Below are positions 18,400-27,826 of a stretch of 64,000 nucleotides of DNA, in pieces (the stretch's first letter is position 1; each line of letters opens with the position of its first letter). The notes beneath the pieces were generated by a model. That model was not told the DNA's origin and did not search any database. It saw only the letters and a list, made by a program, of their open reading frames with translations. Origin of the DNA: Rhodococcus qingshengii (GTDB lineage Bacteria; Actinomycetota; Actinomycetes; Mycobacteriales; Mycobacteriaceae); NCBI RefSeq assembly GCF_021025955.1, contig NZ_JAJNCL010000001.1, forward strand, positions 124,001 to 188,000, in the 5' to 3' direction. Both the position numbers and the translations under genes were made by a program.

Positions 18400-19773
18400 G
18401 TGACCACAGTCTCTCCCACAGGCGGCACCAGCGCCGCCGGCGCCGGGGGCGCGAGTGCCGCAGGTGCGACGCAACCCCCGCAGAACACCACCAGTGTGCG
18501 GCGCGTCGCGATCGCGAGTTGCATCGGCACGACCATCGAGTTCTACGACTTCTTCATCTACGGAACTGCTGCGGCACTTGTCTTTCCGACGGTGTTCTTC
18601 CCCGCGCTCGGTGCCACCGCGGGAACTGTCGCATCGTTTGCGACCTTCGCAGTCGCATTCATCGCCCGGCCGGTCGGCGCAATGTTGTTCGGACACTTCG
18701 GCGATCGCATCGGTCGTAAGAAGACTCTGATCTCGACGCTCCTGCTCATGGGTATCTCGACGCTCCTGATCGGCTTGCTGCCCGGTGCAGCAACCATCGG
18801 TGTTGCGGCTCCGATCATCCTGGTGCTCTTGCGATTCGGTCAAGGCTTCGCGGTCGGTGGTGAATGGGCGGGCGCAACCCTGCTCACCGCGGAATACGCC
18901 CCACCCGGCAAACGTGGTCTGTATGCGATGTTCCCGCAGCTCGGCCCCGCAATCGCTTTCGTTCTCTCGAGCAGTACCTTCCTCATTACCGGCGCTGTTC
19001 TCGGCGATACCAACCAGGCCTTCCTCGACTACGGCTGGCGTATCCCGTTCCTGTTCTCCATCGTGTTGGTCGGCATCGGCCTCTACATGCGACTCGCTAT
19101 CGAGGAGACCCCGGTCTTCAAGGCGGAGCAGGCAGAGCGCGTCGCAGAGCAGAAGAACGAAGCACCTCGCACCCTCCCGTTCCTGGATGCCTGGCGATTC
19201 CAGACCAAGGAGATCCTGCTCTCGGCGGGCGCCCTGGCTTGCCTGTTCGCGTTCTTCTACATGGGCACGGCTTTCCTCACGAGCTACGGAACCAAGACTC
19301 TCGGTTTCTCCCGCCCGTTCGTCCTGTCGGTCGGTATCGCTTCCGCCTTCGTCTTCGGTGCGGCGATCATTGTCTCCGCCCTGTACTCGGACCGCATCGG
19401 GCGTCGCAAGGTCATCATGATCTCGTGTGGTCTGGCCGTCGTCTGGGCGCTGGTGCTGTTCCCGCTCCTCGACACGGGATCGCCGATCGCGTTCATCATC
19501 GGAATGTTCGGCACGCTGTTGATCTTCGGAATCGCATACGGCCCCTGCGGTGCGCTGCTACCGGAAATGTTCCAGACTCGCTACCGCTATACAGGCGCCG
19601 GCCTCGGCTACAACCTCGCCGGAGTGCTCGGTGGCGCAGTGCCGCCGCTGATCGCCGCACCGCTGGCCTCGGCCTACGGAAGCATAGCCATCGGAGTCAT
19701 GCTGTCGATCCTGGGTGTGCTGAGCCTGATCTGTACCTGGGCGCTCGTCGAGACCAAGGATCACGCGCTGTAA
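18400..19773 (+). CDS. MFS transporter, metabolite:H+ symporter (MHS) family
   Basis: A 457-residue transporter with about 12 membrane segments. It starts at GTG after ACGGAGGA. The N-terminal stretch SCIGTTIEFYDFFIYGTAAALVF and the loop GHFGDRIGRKKTL are typical of the MHS group, which includes shikimate, proline/betaine and dicarboxylate symporters. GFAVGGEWAGATLL in membrane segment 4-5 is also conserved. About 30 Gly/Ala/Pro-rich residues precede the first helix. The leader (18300-18340) is rich in C and G runs, with CCCCC-TTTT-GGGGG able to fold. The substrate is unknown; its setting suggests a small organic acid or quaternary amine used with the neighbouring genes. Confidence 0.82.
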   Translation: MTTVSPTGGTSAAGAGGASAAGATQPPQNTTSVRRVAIASCIGTTIEFYDFFIYGTAAALVFPTVFFPALGATAGTVASFATFAVAFIARPVGAMLFGHFGDRIGRKKTLISTLLLMGISTLLIGLLPGAATIGVAAPIILVLLRFGQGFAVGGEWAGATLLTAEYAPPGKRGLYAMFPQLGPAIAFVLSSSTFLITGAVLGDTNQAFLDYGWRIPFLFSIVLVGIGLYMRLAIEETPVFKAEQAERVAEQKNEAPRTLPFLDAWRFQTKEILLSAGALACLFAFFYMGTAFLTSYGTKTLGFSRPFVLSVGIASAFVFGAAIIVSALYSDRIGRRKVIMISCGLAVVWALVLFPLLDTGSPIAFIIGMFGTLLIFGIAYGPCGALLPEMFQTRYRYTGAGLGYNLAGVLGGAVPPLIAAPLASAYGSIAIGVMLSILGVLSLICTWALVETKDHAL

Positions 19774-19810
19774 CCACTGCACAGCAGGCGGGTGGGGTGT
19801 CCGGACTTCA

Positions 19811-19855
19811 GACAGTTACGGCCACCCCGCACCGGGAAGTATGTCGTGCATCACA
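19811..19855 (+). promoter_or_regulatory. Conserved promoter motif, copy 1
   Basis: GACAGTT, then CACCCCG, then GGAAGTATG, CGTG and ATCACA in a fixed order, shared with copy 2 at 23287. The last 21 positions differ at only two bases. It lies about 90 nt before the acyl-CoA synthetase ATG. Confidence 0.65.
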
Positions 19856-19944
19856 CCGAATCGAGTAAATTCGTAGATGAGAGGGTCCGCTGCGGCGGCC
19901 CCTCTCATAGGTGCCTGAACAGGTAACCGGAGAGGACAGAACAC

Positions 19945-21582
19945 ATGAGTACCCCGCTGCCCAGCTATACGTCCGGTGTATGGGACGGTCCGATGCTGGG
20001 CGACACCATCGGAGACAACCTGGATCGCACGGTTGCCGCGCACGGTGACCGTGATGCGTTGATCGACCATGCCAGCGGTCGACGATGGACATACCGGGAG
20101 TTCGCCGAGCAGGTGAACGGGCTCGCTGCCGGACTTCTTTCCCGTGGTGTGGGGAAGGGCGATCGGGTGGGGATGTGGGCTCCAAACTGTCCGGAATGGA
20201 CGTTCACGCAATATGCGACGGCAAAGATCGGGGCGATCCTGGTCAATATCAACCCGGCGTACCGCTCGCACGAGTTGCAGTACGTGCTCGAGCAGGCCGG
20301 GATCTCGACGCTGGTGTCTGCGGCGAGCTTCAAGACTTCGGATTACGCGTCGATGATCGAGACGGTGCGGCCGCAGTGCCCCGATCTGACGTCGGTGATC
20401 CTGCTCGGTTCACCCGAGTGGGACTCAGTGCTTGCAGACGGGTTGGCGGCGCAGGTAAACGATCCGGCTCCGCTCGCAGCAGCCCAAGCCTCGTTGTCCG
20501 CCGACGACGCGATCAACATCCAATACACCTCGGGCACTACCGGTTTCCCGAAGGGCGCGACGCTCAGTCACCACAACATCCTCAACAACGGCTACTTCGT
20601 CGGCGAGTTGTGCCACTACAGCGAGGTGGATCGGGTGTGTATCCCGGTGCCGTTCTATCACTGCTTCGGCATGGTGATGGGCAACCTTGCGTGCACCAGT
20701 CACGGTGCTGCCATGGTCATTCCGGGCCCGGCATTCGATCCGCGCGCTTCGCTCGACGCCGTCCAGGCCGAAAAGTGCACGTCCCTCTACGGCGTTCCGA
20801 CGATGTTCATTGCCGAGTTGGCGCTGCCGGACTTCGAGAGCTTCGATCTGTCATCCCTTCGTACCGGCATCATGGCGGGTTCGCCCTGCCCGGTCGAGGT
20901 GATGAAGCAGGTCATCGATCGCATGGGGATGGCAGAGGTGTCCATCTGCTACGGCATGACGGAGACGTCGCCGGTGTCGCTGCAGACCCGCTCGGACGAT
21001 TCGATCGAGCAGCGCACCGAAACCGTCGGTCGGGTGGGACCGCACCTCGAGATCAAGATCGTCGATCCGGCAACCGGACTGACGGTGCCGCGCGGCGAGC
21101 CGGGTGAACTATGCACACGTGGTTACTCGGTCATGCTCGGCTACTGGGAGAACCCGGAGAAGACCGCCGAGGCGATCGACGCTGCCCGGTGGATGCACAC
21201 CGGAGACATCGGAGTCATGGATGAGGCCGGATACGTCGCTATCACCGGACGCATCAAGGACATGGTCATCCGCGGTGGTGAGAACGTCTATCCACGTGAG
21301 ATCGAGGAGTTCCTCTACACCCACCCAGACATTCTCGATGCTCAGGTCATCGGTGTACCCGACGCAAAGTACGGCGAGGAATTGATGGTGTGGGTCCAGA
21401 TGCGCGAAGGCGCAGACGATCTGGACGCAGATTCGGTCCGTGCCTTCTGCACCGGGAAGCTCGCGCACTACAAGATTCCGCGGTACGTCCACGTCGTCGA
21501 CGAGTTCCCGATGACAGTCACGGGCAAGGTCCGCAAGATCGCGATGCGAGAACAGGCGATCGAATTGATCGGTCAGGCCTGA
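19945..21582 (+). CDS. AMP-forming acyl-CoA synthetase
   Basis: A 545-residue adenylate-forming enzyme. The P-loop-like motif is [16 protein letters not shown] near residue 193, followed by [10 protein letters not shown] near 337, the hinge region [18 protein letters not shown] near 420, and the catalytic Lys in VTGKVRKI near 528. It fits the FadD-like short/medium-chain acyl-CoA synthetases. In this setting it could activate acetate or other acids made by the two aldehyde dehydrogenases; the chain length is not readable from the sequence. The stop is followed 4 nt later by the AcoR-like regulator, suggesting cotranscription. Confidence 0.87.
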   Translation: MSTPLPSYTSGVWDGPMLGDTIGDNLDRTVAAHGDRDALIDHASGRRWTYREFAEQVNGLAAGLLSRGVGKGDRVGMWAPNCPEWTFTQYATAKIGAILVNINPAYRSHELQYVLEQAGISTLVSAASFKTSDYASMIETVRPQCPDLTSVILLGSPEWDSVLADGLAAQVNDPAPLAAAQASLSADDAINIQYTSGTTGFPKGATLSHHNILNNGYFVGELCHYSEVDRVCIPVPFYHCFGMVMGNLACTSHGAAMVIPGPAFDPRASLDAVQAEKCTSLYGVPTMFIAELALPDFESFDLSSLRTGIMAGSPCPVEVMKQVIDRMGMAEVSICYGMTETSPVSLQTRSDDSIEQRTETVGRVGPHLEIKIVDPATGLTVPRGEPGELCTRGYSVMLGYWENPEKTAEAIDAARWMHTGDIGVMDEAGYVAITGRIKDMVIRGGENVYPREIEEFLYTHPDILDAQVIGVPDAKYGEELMVWVQMREGADDLDADSVRAFCTGKLAHYKIPRYVHVVDEFPMTVTGKVRKIAMREQAIELIGQA

Positions 21583-21586
21583 GAGT

Positions 21587-23254
21587 ATGTCCGCGAACCC
21601 AGGGGAGCGTGAGCCGGTACGCCCCGAGATCGCGCTCTCCTGGAAGCGCTCTCGACTCAGTGGCCTCGACCCGTCGTCGGCCATCGCCGTGGACACCGAG
21701 GAGCAGGACGGCGAGTCTCGTCTGCTCCGGGCTGCCGCACCTGTGCTCGACGAGGTTTCGCAACAGATCGCGGGCACCGGGTTCTGCGTCCTGCTTGCCG
21801 ATCGGGACTGCCGAGTAGTCGCCTCGGTGTACTCCGACAGTCGAGTCGAGCGGACGATCGAGCGGTTGGGCGTCGTCAACGGTTCACGCTTCGGCGAAGA
21901 GCACGCTGGTACCAACGCGCTCGGTACGCCGCTCGAAGTCGGGCGCAGCGTGGTGATCCACGGTGACGAGCATTTCCTCGACAGCCTCAAGGGATTGAGC
22001 TGCTACGGCCAGCCGATCCTGCATCCCGTCACCCGCCGCGTCGAGGGCATTCTCGACATGACCGGCGTTGTCTCGCAGGCCAACCCGCTGTTCGCGCCGT
22101 TCCTTGCGCGTGCGGCAGCGGACATCGAGAAGCGACTGCTCGAAGGCTCGAAAGCGTCGGAGCAGCGACTGGTCGACGCATTCCAACGAGTTTCGCATCA
22201 GCGCCACATTGCCGTTGCGGCTATCGGCGACGACATCCTGCTCAGCAACCGAACCGCCCTGGACCTGCTGGACACTGCCGATCACGTATCGCTCCGCTCC
22301 TTGATCGCCGACCTCAACCCGGATCAATCACGATTGGTGACAGTCGAATTGGCGTCCGGTGCGCTGGCGCGAGTTCAGGCCGACCGTATTTCCGGGGCTG
22401 ACGGCGGGGCGCTCTTCCTGGTCGAACCACTCCAGCGTGAACGGGCGCCGATCCGTAGAACACATGAGCGGGCCCCGTCTCCGGGCGAACGACTGCGCCG
22501 AGACTTGATGCGCGCGCGAGCTGGTTCTGCCGCCGTGGCGATCTCGGGCGAGGCGGGTTCCGGCCGAACCTCGGCAGCATCCGACGTCGTCGGCAGCATC
22601 GACGCGAGTTGGCTCGATGCGACGCGGATCGCATTCGACGGACGCGAGCAATGGATTACCGATCTTGTGCGAGCCGCCCGTAAGCGTTCGGGAGTCGTCG
22701 TGATCGAGCAGGTGCAACTTCTTCCCGATTCGGTGCTGCCGCTGGTTGCAGATCTGATCGACGCCAGCGGCGAGGGGCCGCGGATCGTGCTGACCAGCGG
22801 CGCGGCAGCGGATCTACCGCCGACCATCGCATCGCTCATCTCGCGTTGTGCTTCCAGGGTTGTCATAGCCCCACTGCGTGAGCGACAAGCTGAGATCGCC
22901 GAGTTGGCGCAGGCGATGTTGGAGGGGATCTCGCCCGAACTGAGGTTGACCGCAAGTGCTGCCGAAGCGCTCGCGGCGGCCAGTTGGCCGGGCAATCTGG
23001 CCGAGTTACGCGTCGTGCTGCATCTCGCCTCGGACCAACGCTCCAGCAACCGCATCGACGTCGCCGATCTGCCCGAGGACTACCGCACCACTACCAAGGT
23101 GTCGCGGTTGGCGGGGCGGGAGAAGGCTGAGCGTCAGGCGATCATCGGCGCGTTGAAAGACTGCGGCGGCAACAAGGTTCACGCGTCGGCGCAGCTGGGA
23201 ATCAGCCGAAGCACTCTCTACACACGTATGCGGGCGCTGGACATCACTGTGTAG
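21587..23254 (+). CDS. AcoR-like GAF/AAA-remnant/Fis transcriptional regulator
   Basis: A 555-residue regulator. The N-terminal SWKRSRLSG and a GAF domain (about 60-180, with GTNALGTPLEVGRSVVIHGD and GILDMTG) match AcoR. A shortened AAA+ region (about 300-500) keeps a Walker-A-like GEAGSGRT, PLRERQAEIAELA and WPGNLAELR, but I find no GAFTGA loop. The C terminus is a Fis-type HTH (IIGALKDCGGNKVHASAQLGISRSTLY). The missing sigma-54 contact loop agrees with the absence of sigma-54 in actinobacteria. It is likely an activator of the flanking synthetase and aldehyde/alcohol dehydrogenase genes. Confidence 0.87.
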   Translation: MSANPGEREPVRPEIALSWKRSRLSGLDPSSAIAVDTEEQDGESRLLRAAAPVLDEVSQQIAGTGFCVLLADRDCRVVASVYSDSRVERTIERLGVVNGSRFGEEHAGTNALGTPLEVGRSVVIHGDEHFLDSLKGLSCYGQPILHPVTRRVEGILDMTGVVSQANPLFAPFLARAAADIEKRLLEGSKASEQRLVDAFQRVSHQRHIAVAAIGDDILLSNRTALDLLDTADHVSLRSLIADLNPDQSRLVTVELASGALARVQADRISGADGGALFLVEPLQRERAPIRRTHERAPSPGERLRRDLMRARAGSAAVAISGEAGSGRTSAASDVVGSIDASWLDATRIAFDGREQWITDLVRAARKRSGVVVIEQVQLLPDSVLPLVADLIDASGEGPRIVLTSGAAADLPPTIASLISRCASRVVIAPLRERQAEIAELAQAMLEGISPELRLTASAAEALAAASWPGNLAELRVVLHLASDQRSSNRIDVADLPEDYRTTTKVSRLAGREKAERQAIIGALKDCGGNKVHASAQLGISRSTLYTRMRALDITV

Positions 23255-23286
23255 TTCGCTGTCCGATTCCAGTTGTACAAAGTTCG

Positions 23287-23330
23287 GACAGTTAGCACCC
23301 CGGAAGCGCGGAAGTATGGCGTGTATCACA
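23287..23330 (+). promoter_or_regulatory. Conserved promoter motif, copy 2
   Basis: The same ordered blocks as at 19811 (GACAGTT, CACCCCG, GGAAGTATG, CGTG, ATCACA), placed about 30 nt before the second aldehyde dehydrogenase ATG. Presence of both copies around the AcoR-like gene suggests that protein binds them. Confidence 0.65.
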
Positions 23331-23361
23331 TTCGCACCTCACTACTTCAGGGGAGTTTCCG

Positions 23362-24861
23362 ATGACGGCAGTAGCCGAACACACCATCAGTTCCGCGGTA
23401 CAGGGTTTCCTGAACGGACCGAAGAAGCTCTACATCGGCGGCGAATTCGTCGACGCCGCTTCGGGTCAGACCTTCGCGACGTACAACCCGGCTGACGGAC
23501 AGAAGCTCGCAGACGTGGCACACGGCCAGGCCGAAGACATCGACCGCGCGGTACGCGCCGCTCGAGCGGCTTTCGAGGACGGCCCCTGGTCTCGGATGAA
23601 GGCAAACGAGCGCGAGCGGATGATCTGGCGCGTCGGCGACATTCTCAGTGCTCGTGCCGAGGAATTCGGTCAGCTCGAAGCTCTCGACAACGGCAAGTCC
23701 GTTGCCATCGCCACCGCCGTCGACGTGGCTTGGGCCGCAGACGTTTTCCGCTACTACGCGGGCTGGGCCACCAAGATCGAAGGCAGCACCGTTAATGTGT
23801 CGATGCCTTTCTCTCCGGGCGGCGAATTCCACGCCTACACATTGCGTGAGGCAATCGGCGTCTGTGGACTGATCGTGCCGTGGAACTTCCCGCTGCTGAT
23901 GTCGTCGTGGAAGCTCGCCCCCGCGCTCGCCGCCGGCAACACGGTGATCCTCAAGCCCGCCGAGCAGACCCCGCTCACCGCACTGCTTCTCGCGGAGGTC
24001 TTCGAAGAAGCCGGATTCCCGCCCGGCGTCGTCAACATTGTTCCCGGCTTCGGCGATGCAGGTGCTGCACTGTCCGGCCACGACGACGTGGACAAGGTCG
24101 CGTTCACCGGTTCTACCGAGGTGGGCAAGAAGATAGTCGACGCTGCCAAGGGCAATCTGAAGAAGGTCACGCTCGAACTCGGTGGCAAGAGCCCCAACAT
24201 CGTGTTCGCCGACGCGGATTTCGATTCCGCGGTGGAGGGTTCGCTCAACGCGTGGCTGTTCAACCACGGACAGTGCTGCGTTGCGGGCACTCGCCTGTAC
24301 GTCGAGGACACCATCTTCGAGAAGTTCACCGAGGCCGTCGCGCACGCAGCGAGCCAGGTCAAGATCGGGCCCGGCCTCGATCCCACCACCCAGCTCGGAC
24401 CGCTGGTCTCGCAGGAGCAGTTCGACAAGGTTACCGGCTACCTCCGTGAGGGAATCGCCGACGGCGCACGTGCACTGACGGGCGGCAACCGCTGGGGCGA
24501 TCAGGGCTACTTCGTCGAGCCGACTGTCTTCGTTGACGTCAAGCCCGAATTCTCCATCGTTCAGGAGGAGATCTTCGGACCCGTCGTGGCGGCGCTGCCG
24601 TTCAATGCGGACGACGGACCGATCACTGCCGCAAACGATTCCATCTACGGACTCGCCGCGGGCATCTGGACCCGGGACATCTCCAAGGCCCACCGCACGG
24701 CAAAGCGTTTGAAGGCCGGCTCGGTGTGGATCAACCAGTACAACGGCTTCGACACCGCAATGCCCTTCGGCGGCTACAAGCAGTCCGGCTGGGGCCGCGA
24801 ACTCGGCGCATCCGCCATCGATCTCTACACCCAGACCAAGGCCGTCAACATCGCCCTCTGA
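23362..24861 (+). CDS. NAD-dependent aldehyde dehydrogenase
   Basis: A 499-residue ALDH of the phenylacetaldehyde/betaine-aldehyde dehydrogenase type. Visible are IVPWNFPLLMSSWKLAPAL, the NAD motif FTGSTEVGKK, the Glu in LELGGKSPN, the nucleophile Cys in NHGQCCVAGTR, and QEEIFGPVV. It differs clearly from the ALDH at 10122 (QCC rather than CTC at the active site). The ATG follows CAGGGGAG. It is followed 47 nt later by the mycofactocin-type alcohol dehydrogenase, so the two probably oxidise an alcohol to its acid in sequence. Confidence 0.93.
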   Translation: MTAVAEHTISSAVQGFLNGPKKLYIGGEFVDAASGQTFATYNPADGQKLADVAHGQAEDIDRAVRAARAAFEDGPWSRMKANERERMIWRVGDILSARAEEFGQLEALDNGKSVAIATAVDVAWAADVFRYYAGWATKIEGSTVNVSMPFSPGGEFHAYTLREAIGVCGLIVPWNFPLLMSSWKLAPALAAGNTVILKPAEQTPLTALLLAEVFEEAGFPPGVVNIVPGFGDAGAALSGHDDVDKVAFTGSTEVGKKIVDAAKGNLKKVTLELGGKSPNIVFADADFDSAVEGSLNAWLFNHGQCCVAGTRLYVEDTIFEKFTEAVAHAASQVKIGPGLDPTTQLGPLVSQEQFDKVTGYLREGIADGARALTGGNRWGDQGYFVEPTVFVDVKPEFSIVQEEIFGPVVAALPFNADDGPITAANDSIYGLAAGIWTRDISKAHRTAKRLKAGSVWINQYNGFDTAMPFGGYKQSGWGRELGASAIDLYTQTKAVNIAL

Positions 24862-24908
24862 CCGACCCCATCGCTCATTCTCTCGTCCGACAATCAAGGA
24901 GATCACCA

Positions 24909-26021
24909 GTGAAGACCAAAGCTGCTGTACTGCTCGAGCCCGGAAAGCCTTTCGAGATCATGGAACTCGACCTCGACGGCCCGGGAGTGGGTGAGGTGCT
25001 GATCAAGTACACCGCTGCCGGACTGTGCCATTCGGATCTGCACCTGACCGATGGTGATCTCCCGCCGCGTTACCCGATCGTCGGCGGTCACGAGGGCTCG
25101 GGCATCATCGAAGAAGTCGGCCCCGGTGTCACGAAGGTCAAGCCGGGCGACCATGTCGTGTGTAGCTTCATTCCCAACTGCGGCACCTGTCGCTACTGCT
25201 CGACTGGTCGCCAGAACCTCTGCGACATGGGTGCCACCATCCTCGAAGGTTCCATGACGGACGGGTCCTTCCGTTTCCACGGCAACGGAATGGATTTCGG
25301 CGGAATGTGCATGCTCGGAACGTTCTCCGAGCGAGCGACCATCTCCCAGCACTCGGTCGTCAAGATCGACGACTGGCTTCCGTTGGAGACCGCAGTGGTC
25401 GTCGGCTGCGGCGTGCCGTCGGGTTGGGGAACGGCCGTCAACGCCGGTAACCTCCGCGCCGGTGACACCGCGGTGATCTACGGCATCGGTGGCCTCGGCA
25501 TCAACGCGGTCCAGGGCGCTGTTTCGGCTGGCTGCAAGTACGTCGTGGTGGTCGATCCGGTTGCTCTCAAGCGTGAGACCGCACTGAAGTTCGGTGCCAC
25601 GCATGCCTTTGCAGACGCCGAGAGCGCTGCTGCCAAGGTCAACGAGCTGACCTGGGGACAGGGCGCCGACGCTGCGCTCATCCTTGTCGGCACCGTCGAC
25701 GAGGATGTGGTCAGTGCAGCGACGGCAGTGATCGGCAAGGGCGGCACCGTGGTGATCACGGGTCTCGCCGATCCGGCCAAGTTGACCGTTCACGTGTCGG
25801 GTACCGACCTGACCCTGAATCAGAAGACGATCAAGGGCACGCTGTTCGGTTCGATGAACCCGCAGTACGACATCGTGCGACTGCTGCGTCTCTACGATGC
25901 CGGTCAGCTCAAGCTCGACGAACTGATCACCAACACCTACAGCCTCGAAGACGTCAACCAGGGCTACCAGGATCTGCGTGACGGCAAGAACATCCGTGGC
26001 GTGATCATTCACGACAAGTAA
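24909..26021 (+). CDS. NDMA-dependent (mycofactocin-coupled) alcohol dehydrogenase
   Basis: A 370-residue zinc-type MDR alcohol dehydrogenase starting at GTG after AAGGAGA. Catalytic zinc ligands are Cys40 (AAGLCHSDLH) and the His in GGHEGSG. Structural zinc ligands are the four Cys residues of CGTCRYCSTGRQNLC. The nucleotide motif is IYGIGGLGINA. The sequence matches the nicotinoprotein NDMA-dependent dehydrogenases (Rhodococcus/Amycolatopsis type), which keep NAD bound and need mycofactocin as the in vivo electron acceptor. It therefore links functionally to mftE-G at 4893-8558. Ethanol and longer primary alcohols are likely substrates. Confidence 0.92.
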   Translation: MKTKAAVLLEPGKPFEIMELDLDGPGVGEVLIKYTAAGLCHSDLHLTDGDLPPRYPIVGGHEGSGIIEEVGPGVTKVKPGDHVVCSFIPNCGTCRYCSTGRQNLCDMGATILEGSMTDGSFRFHGNGMDFGGMCMLGTFSERATISQHSVVKIDDWLPLETAVVVGCGVPSGWGTAVNAGNLRAGDTAVIYGIGGLGINAVQGAVSAGCKYVVVVDPVALKRETALKFGATHAFADAESAAAKVNELTWGQGADAALILVGTVDEDVVSAATAVIGKGGTVVITGLADPAKLTVHVSGTDLTLNQKTIKGTLFGSMNPQYDIVRLLRLYDAGQLKLDELITNTYSLEDVNQGYQDLRDGKNIRGVIIHDK

Positions 26022-26026
26022 CCCCA

Positions 26027-26078
26027 AGTGCTGTGCGCCTTTATCAACCGCCCGCGGTTAATAAAGGCGCACAGCACT
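26027..26078. terminator. Bidirectional hairpin between convergent genes
   Basis: An 18-bp perfect outer stem (26027-26044 with 26061-26078), then one mismatch, five more pairs and a CCCG loop. It overlaps the last bases of the minus-strand gene's stop codon, and A/T-rich parts of the stem suit both directions. Confidence 0.85.
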
Positions 26079-27525
26079 ATTTCTTGGCTTTCGACAAAAT
26101 CTGCATCAACTGAAGTAGTGCCGAGAACTTCGCGAACACCGAACGCGAGACCACCGGACCGAAAGCCGCGGTGTCGGTCGCATCGAATGCGTCGAGTAGA
26201 TCCCGGAAGCTTTCGATCTGTTTGATCATCGCGTCCAGGTCGACGTGCGTGACGGCGTCGGCCTCGCGCAGAGCGAGCAGGTACTGCGGCGCCGTCACAA
26301 GTGCGACTGCCGGGATCTTCCGCTCGAACAGTGGTTCGCCCTCGCCGAAATGAATGACCGGTCCTGGCGCCACGATTCGGCGATCGCCCGCTCCGATGTC
26401 GCGCCACAGCGGTGCAACGATGTCGTGTACTTCCCGACTCGTCGCGTAGAGCAGTTCCGGTTCCGGAGTGGTCTCCAACGCATAGTTGCCGGTCGAGTTG
26501 TCCTCGGTATCACCCAGTGCGCCGAGGTGCTCGATTGCAATCCCCGCTACGGCGCGCGCCTGACCGGCTTCGCCCTTCCACATCTCGGGGTGCGCTTCGA
26601 GCCAGGTGGACGTTGCCTGTCCGTGCTTGGACACCGCTGGAATACGAAGGTGTCCAGTCGTCAGGACAAAAACGTACGACCGTCGATGCGGCTGCGCCAC
26701 GGCGTGCCGAGCCAACGCCAACATTCCCAGATGGCCGTTCTCCTCGACGCCGTTGGTTCCGTCGCTGTGAGTGATGAGCAGAATCGTCTCTTCGGGTGAG
26801 GTTCCGGGGGACACCGCCCACACCGTGTCAGTCCGGGTGTCCGGATGCAGAGTCGCATCCAGTACCAGAGTCGCCAGCTGACCGGAACGAGCTGCAGCGA
26901 CAACCTTCGCGCCCTCGTCGCCGGCCACCCAGACGGCGGGGATGTCGTGATATGGCTGCGTGAACGGAAGATATTGTCCCAGTGCGTTGTCCGGAGCGAT
27001 GTCACGCCACACCGCAATCACGCCGAGGACACCGGCCTTGCGGGCCTTGTCGAGCTTCGGGCCCAGAAGTGTTGCGGAGAGAACCGGATTTCGAAGTGTC
27101 TCGTCGGTGGCGATCGGGCCCCACTCGCTGACCAGCAGCTTGCGGGGAAGATCGATGTGCGGGACCTCGATCACTGCGATCGCGCCCTTGGCCGCCGACC
27201 ACTTGGGGCGTCGCGCGCTGACGTAGACCAGGGGAGCGGAGATTCCCTGTGGTCCGGTCAATCCGGAGTAGGGGAATGCGGACGAAACTCTGATCGGTCC
27301 CGTCGGCAATTCGATGCGAAGTCCGTTAGGTGTCGCCGGCAGATCCCAGCGTTCGAAAGTGTGTGAATCACGCCGGACGTCGAGGCCCAGTTCGGTCAGT
27401 TCGTTCGCGACTTCTTCCACCACCGCGTGGTGTGAAGGCGATCCCGTCAATCGTGGGCCCAGCGCGTCGAGTCGCTGTTGGCCGGCAAGGAGGAGATCGC
27501 GATCGACGGCCTGGCCGTGATTCAT
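26077..27525 (-). CDS. PA-domain/M28-like protein with altered active site
   Basis: About 482 residues from the ATG at 27525, chosen for the AAAGG site before it; the frame is open further upstream but without family resemblance. The order resembles M28 aminopeptidases: an N-terminal region, a PA-like insert (about 90-215), then a peptidase-like core. The first ligand motif is kept as THSD, but the following Asp is replaced in NGVEENGHLG, and the usual Glu-Glu pair is absent where FVLTTGHLR occurs. It may therefore be a non-catalytic or atypical hydrolase. No signal peptide is evident. It is convergent with the alcohol dehydrogenase gene. Confidence 0.6.
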   Translation of the reverse strand: MNHGQAVDRDLLLAGQQRLDALGPRLTGSPSHHAVVEEVANELTELGLDVRRDSHTFERWDLPATPNGLRIELPTGPIRVSSAFPYSGLTGPQGISAPLVYVSARRPKWSAAKGAIAVIEVPHIDLPRKLLVSEWGPIATDETLRNPVLSATLLGPKLDKARKAGVLGVIAVWRDIAPDNALGQYLPFTQPYHDIPAVWVAGDEGAKVVAAARSGQLATLVLDATLHPDTRTDTVWAVSPGTSPEETILLITHSDGTNGVEENGHLGMLALARHAVAQPHRRSYVFVLTTGHLRIPAVSKHGQATSTWLEAHPEMWKGEAGQARAVAGIAIEHLGALGDTEDNSTGNYALETTPEPELLYATSREVHDIVAPLWRDIGAGDRRIVAPGPVIHFGEGEPLFERKIPAVALVTAPQYLLALREADAVTHVDLDAMIKQIESFRDLLDAFDATDTAAFGPVVSRSVFAKFSALLQLMQILSKAKK

Positions 27526-27826
27526 TGGATTGCCTTTCGTGCTACCTGGCGTCTGCTCTGGTGAGGCGCCTGCCCGTGTCGTGTCCACGGTACCGAGCGG
27601 TCTGAAAACGGGACGAAGGCGCGTCGGATATGCCGTTTTCGCAGATATACCGGGTGCCAACGAGCCGGTCGGTCCGTACCGTATGACCTTCGCGCCGACA
27701 GGCACCGACAGGCTCCGTATTCTCCGGACCCGGATCTCGCGTCCGGCAGGGTCTAACAGTCGGGACTGGACTTTCACGCCGGTCGTCACGGGCGTGAAAG
27801 TCCGGATCTCGTAGAGGACTCGTTGA
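27526..27826. other. Intergenic region between WS/DGAT stop and M28-like start
   Basis: About 300 nt without a convincing gene. It contains the hairpin at 27768-27803, and the part next to 27525 must hold the promoter of the minus-strand M28-like gene. I see no other repeat or RNA. Confidence 0.6.
27768..27803 (-). terminator. Hairpin terminator after the WS/DGAT gene
   Basis: A perfect 13-bp inverted repeat (GGACTTTCACGCC at 27768-27780 with 27791-27803) and a 10-nt loop, 24 nt beyond the minus-strand stop. Confidence 0.75.

Noticed and set aside
23347..24906. Minus-strand frame of about 519 codons opposite the second aldehyde dehydrogenase
   Set aside because: Same kind of antisense shadow, without recognisable domains.
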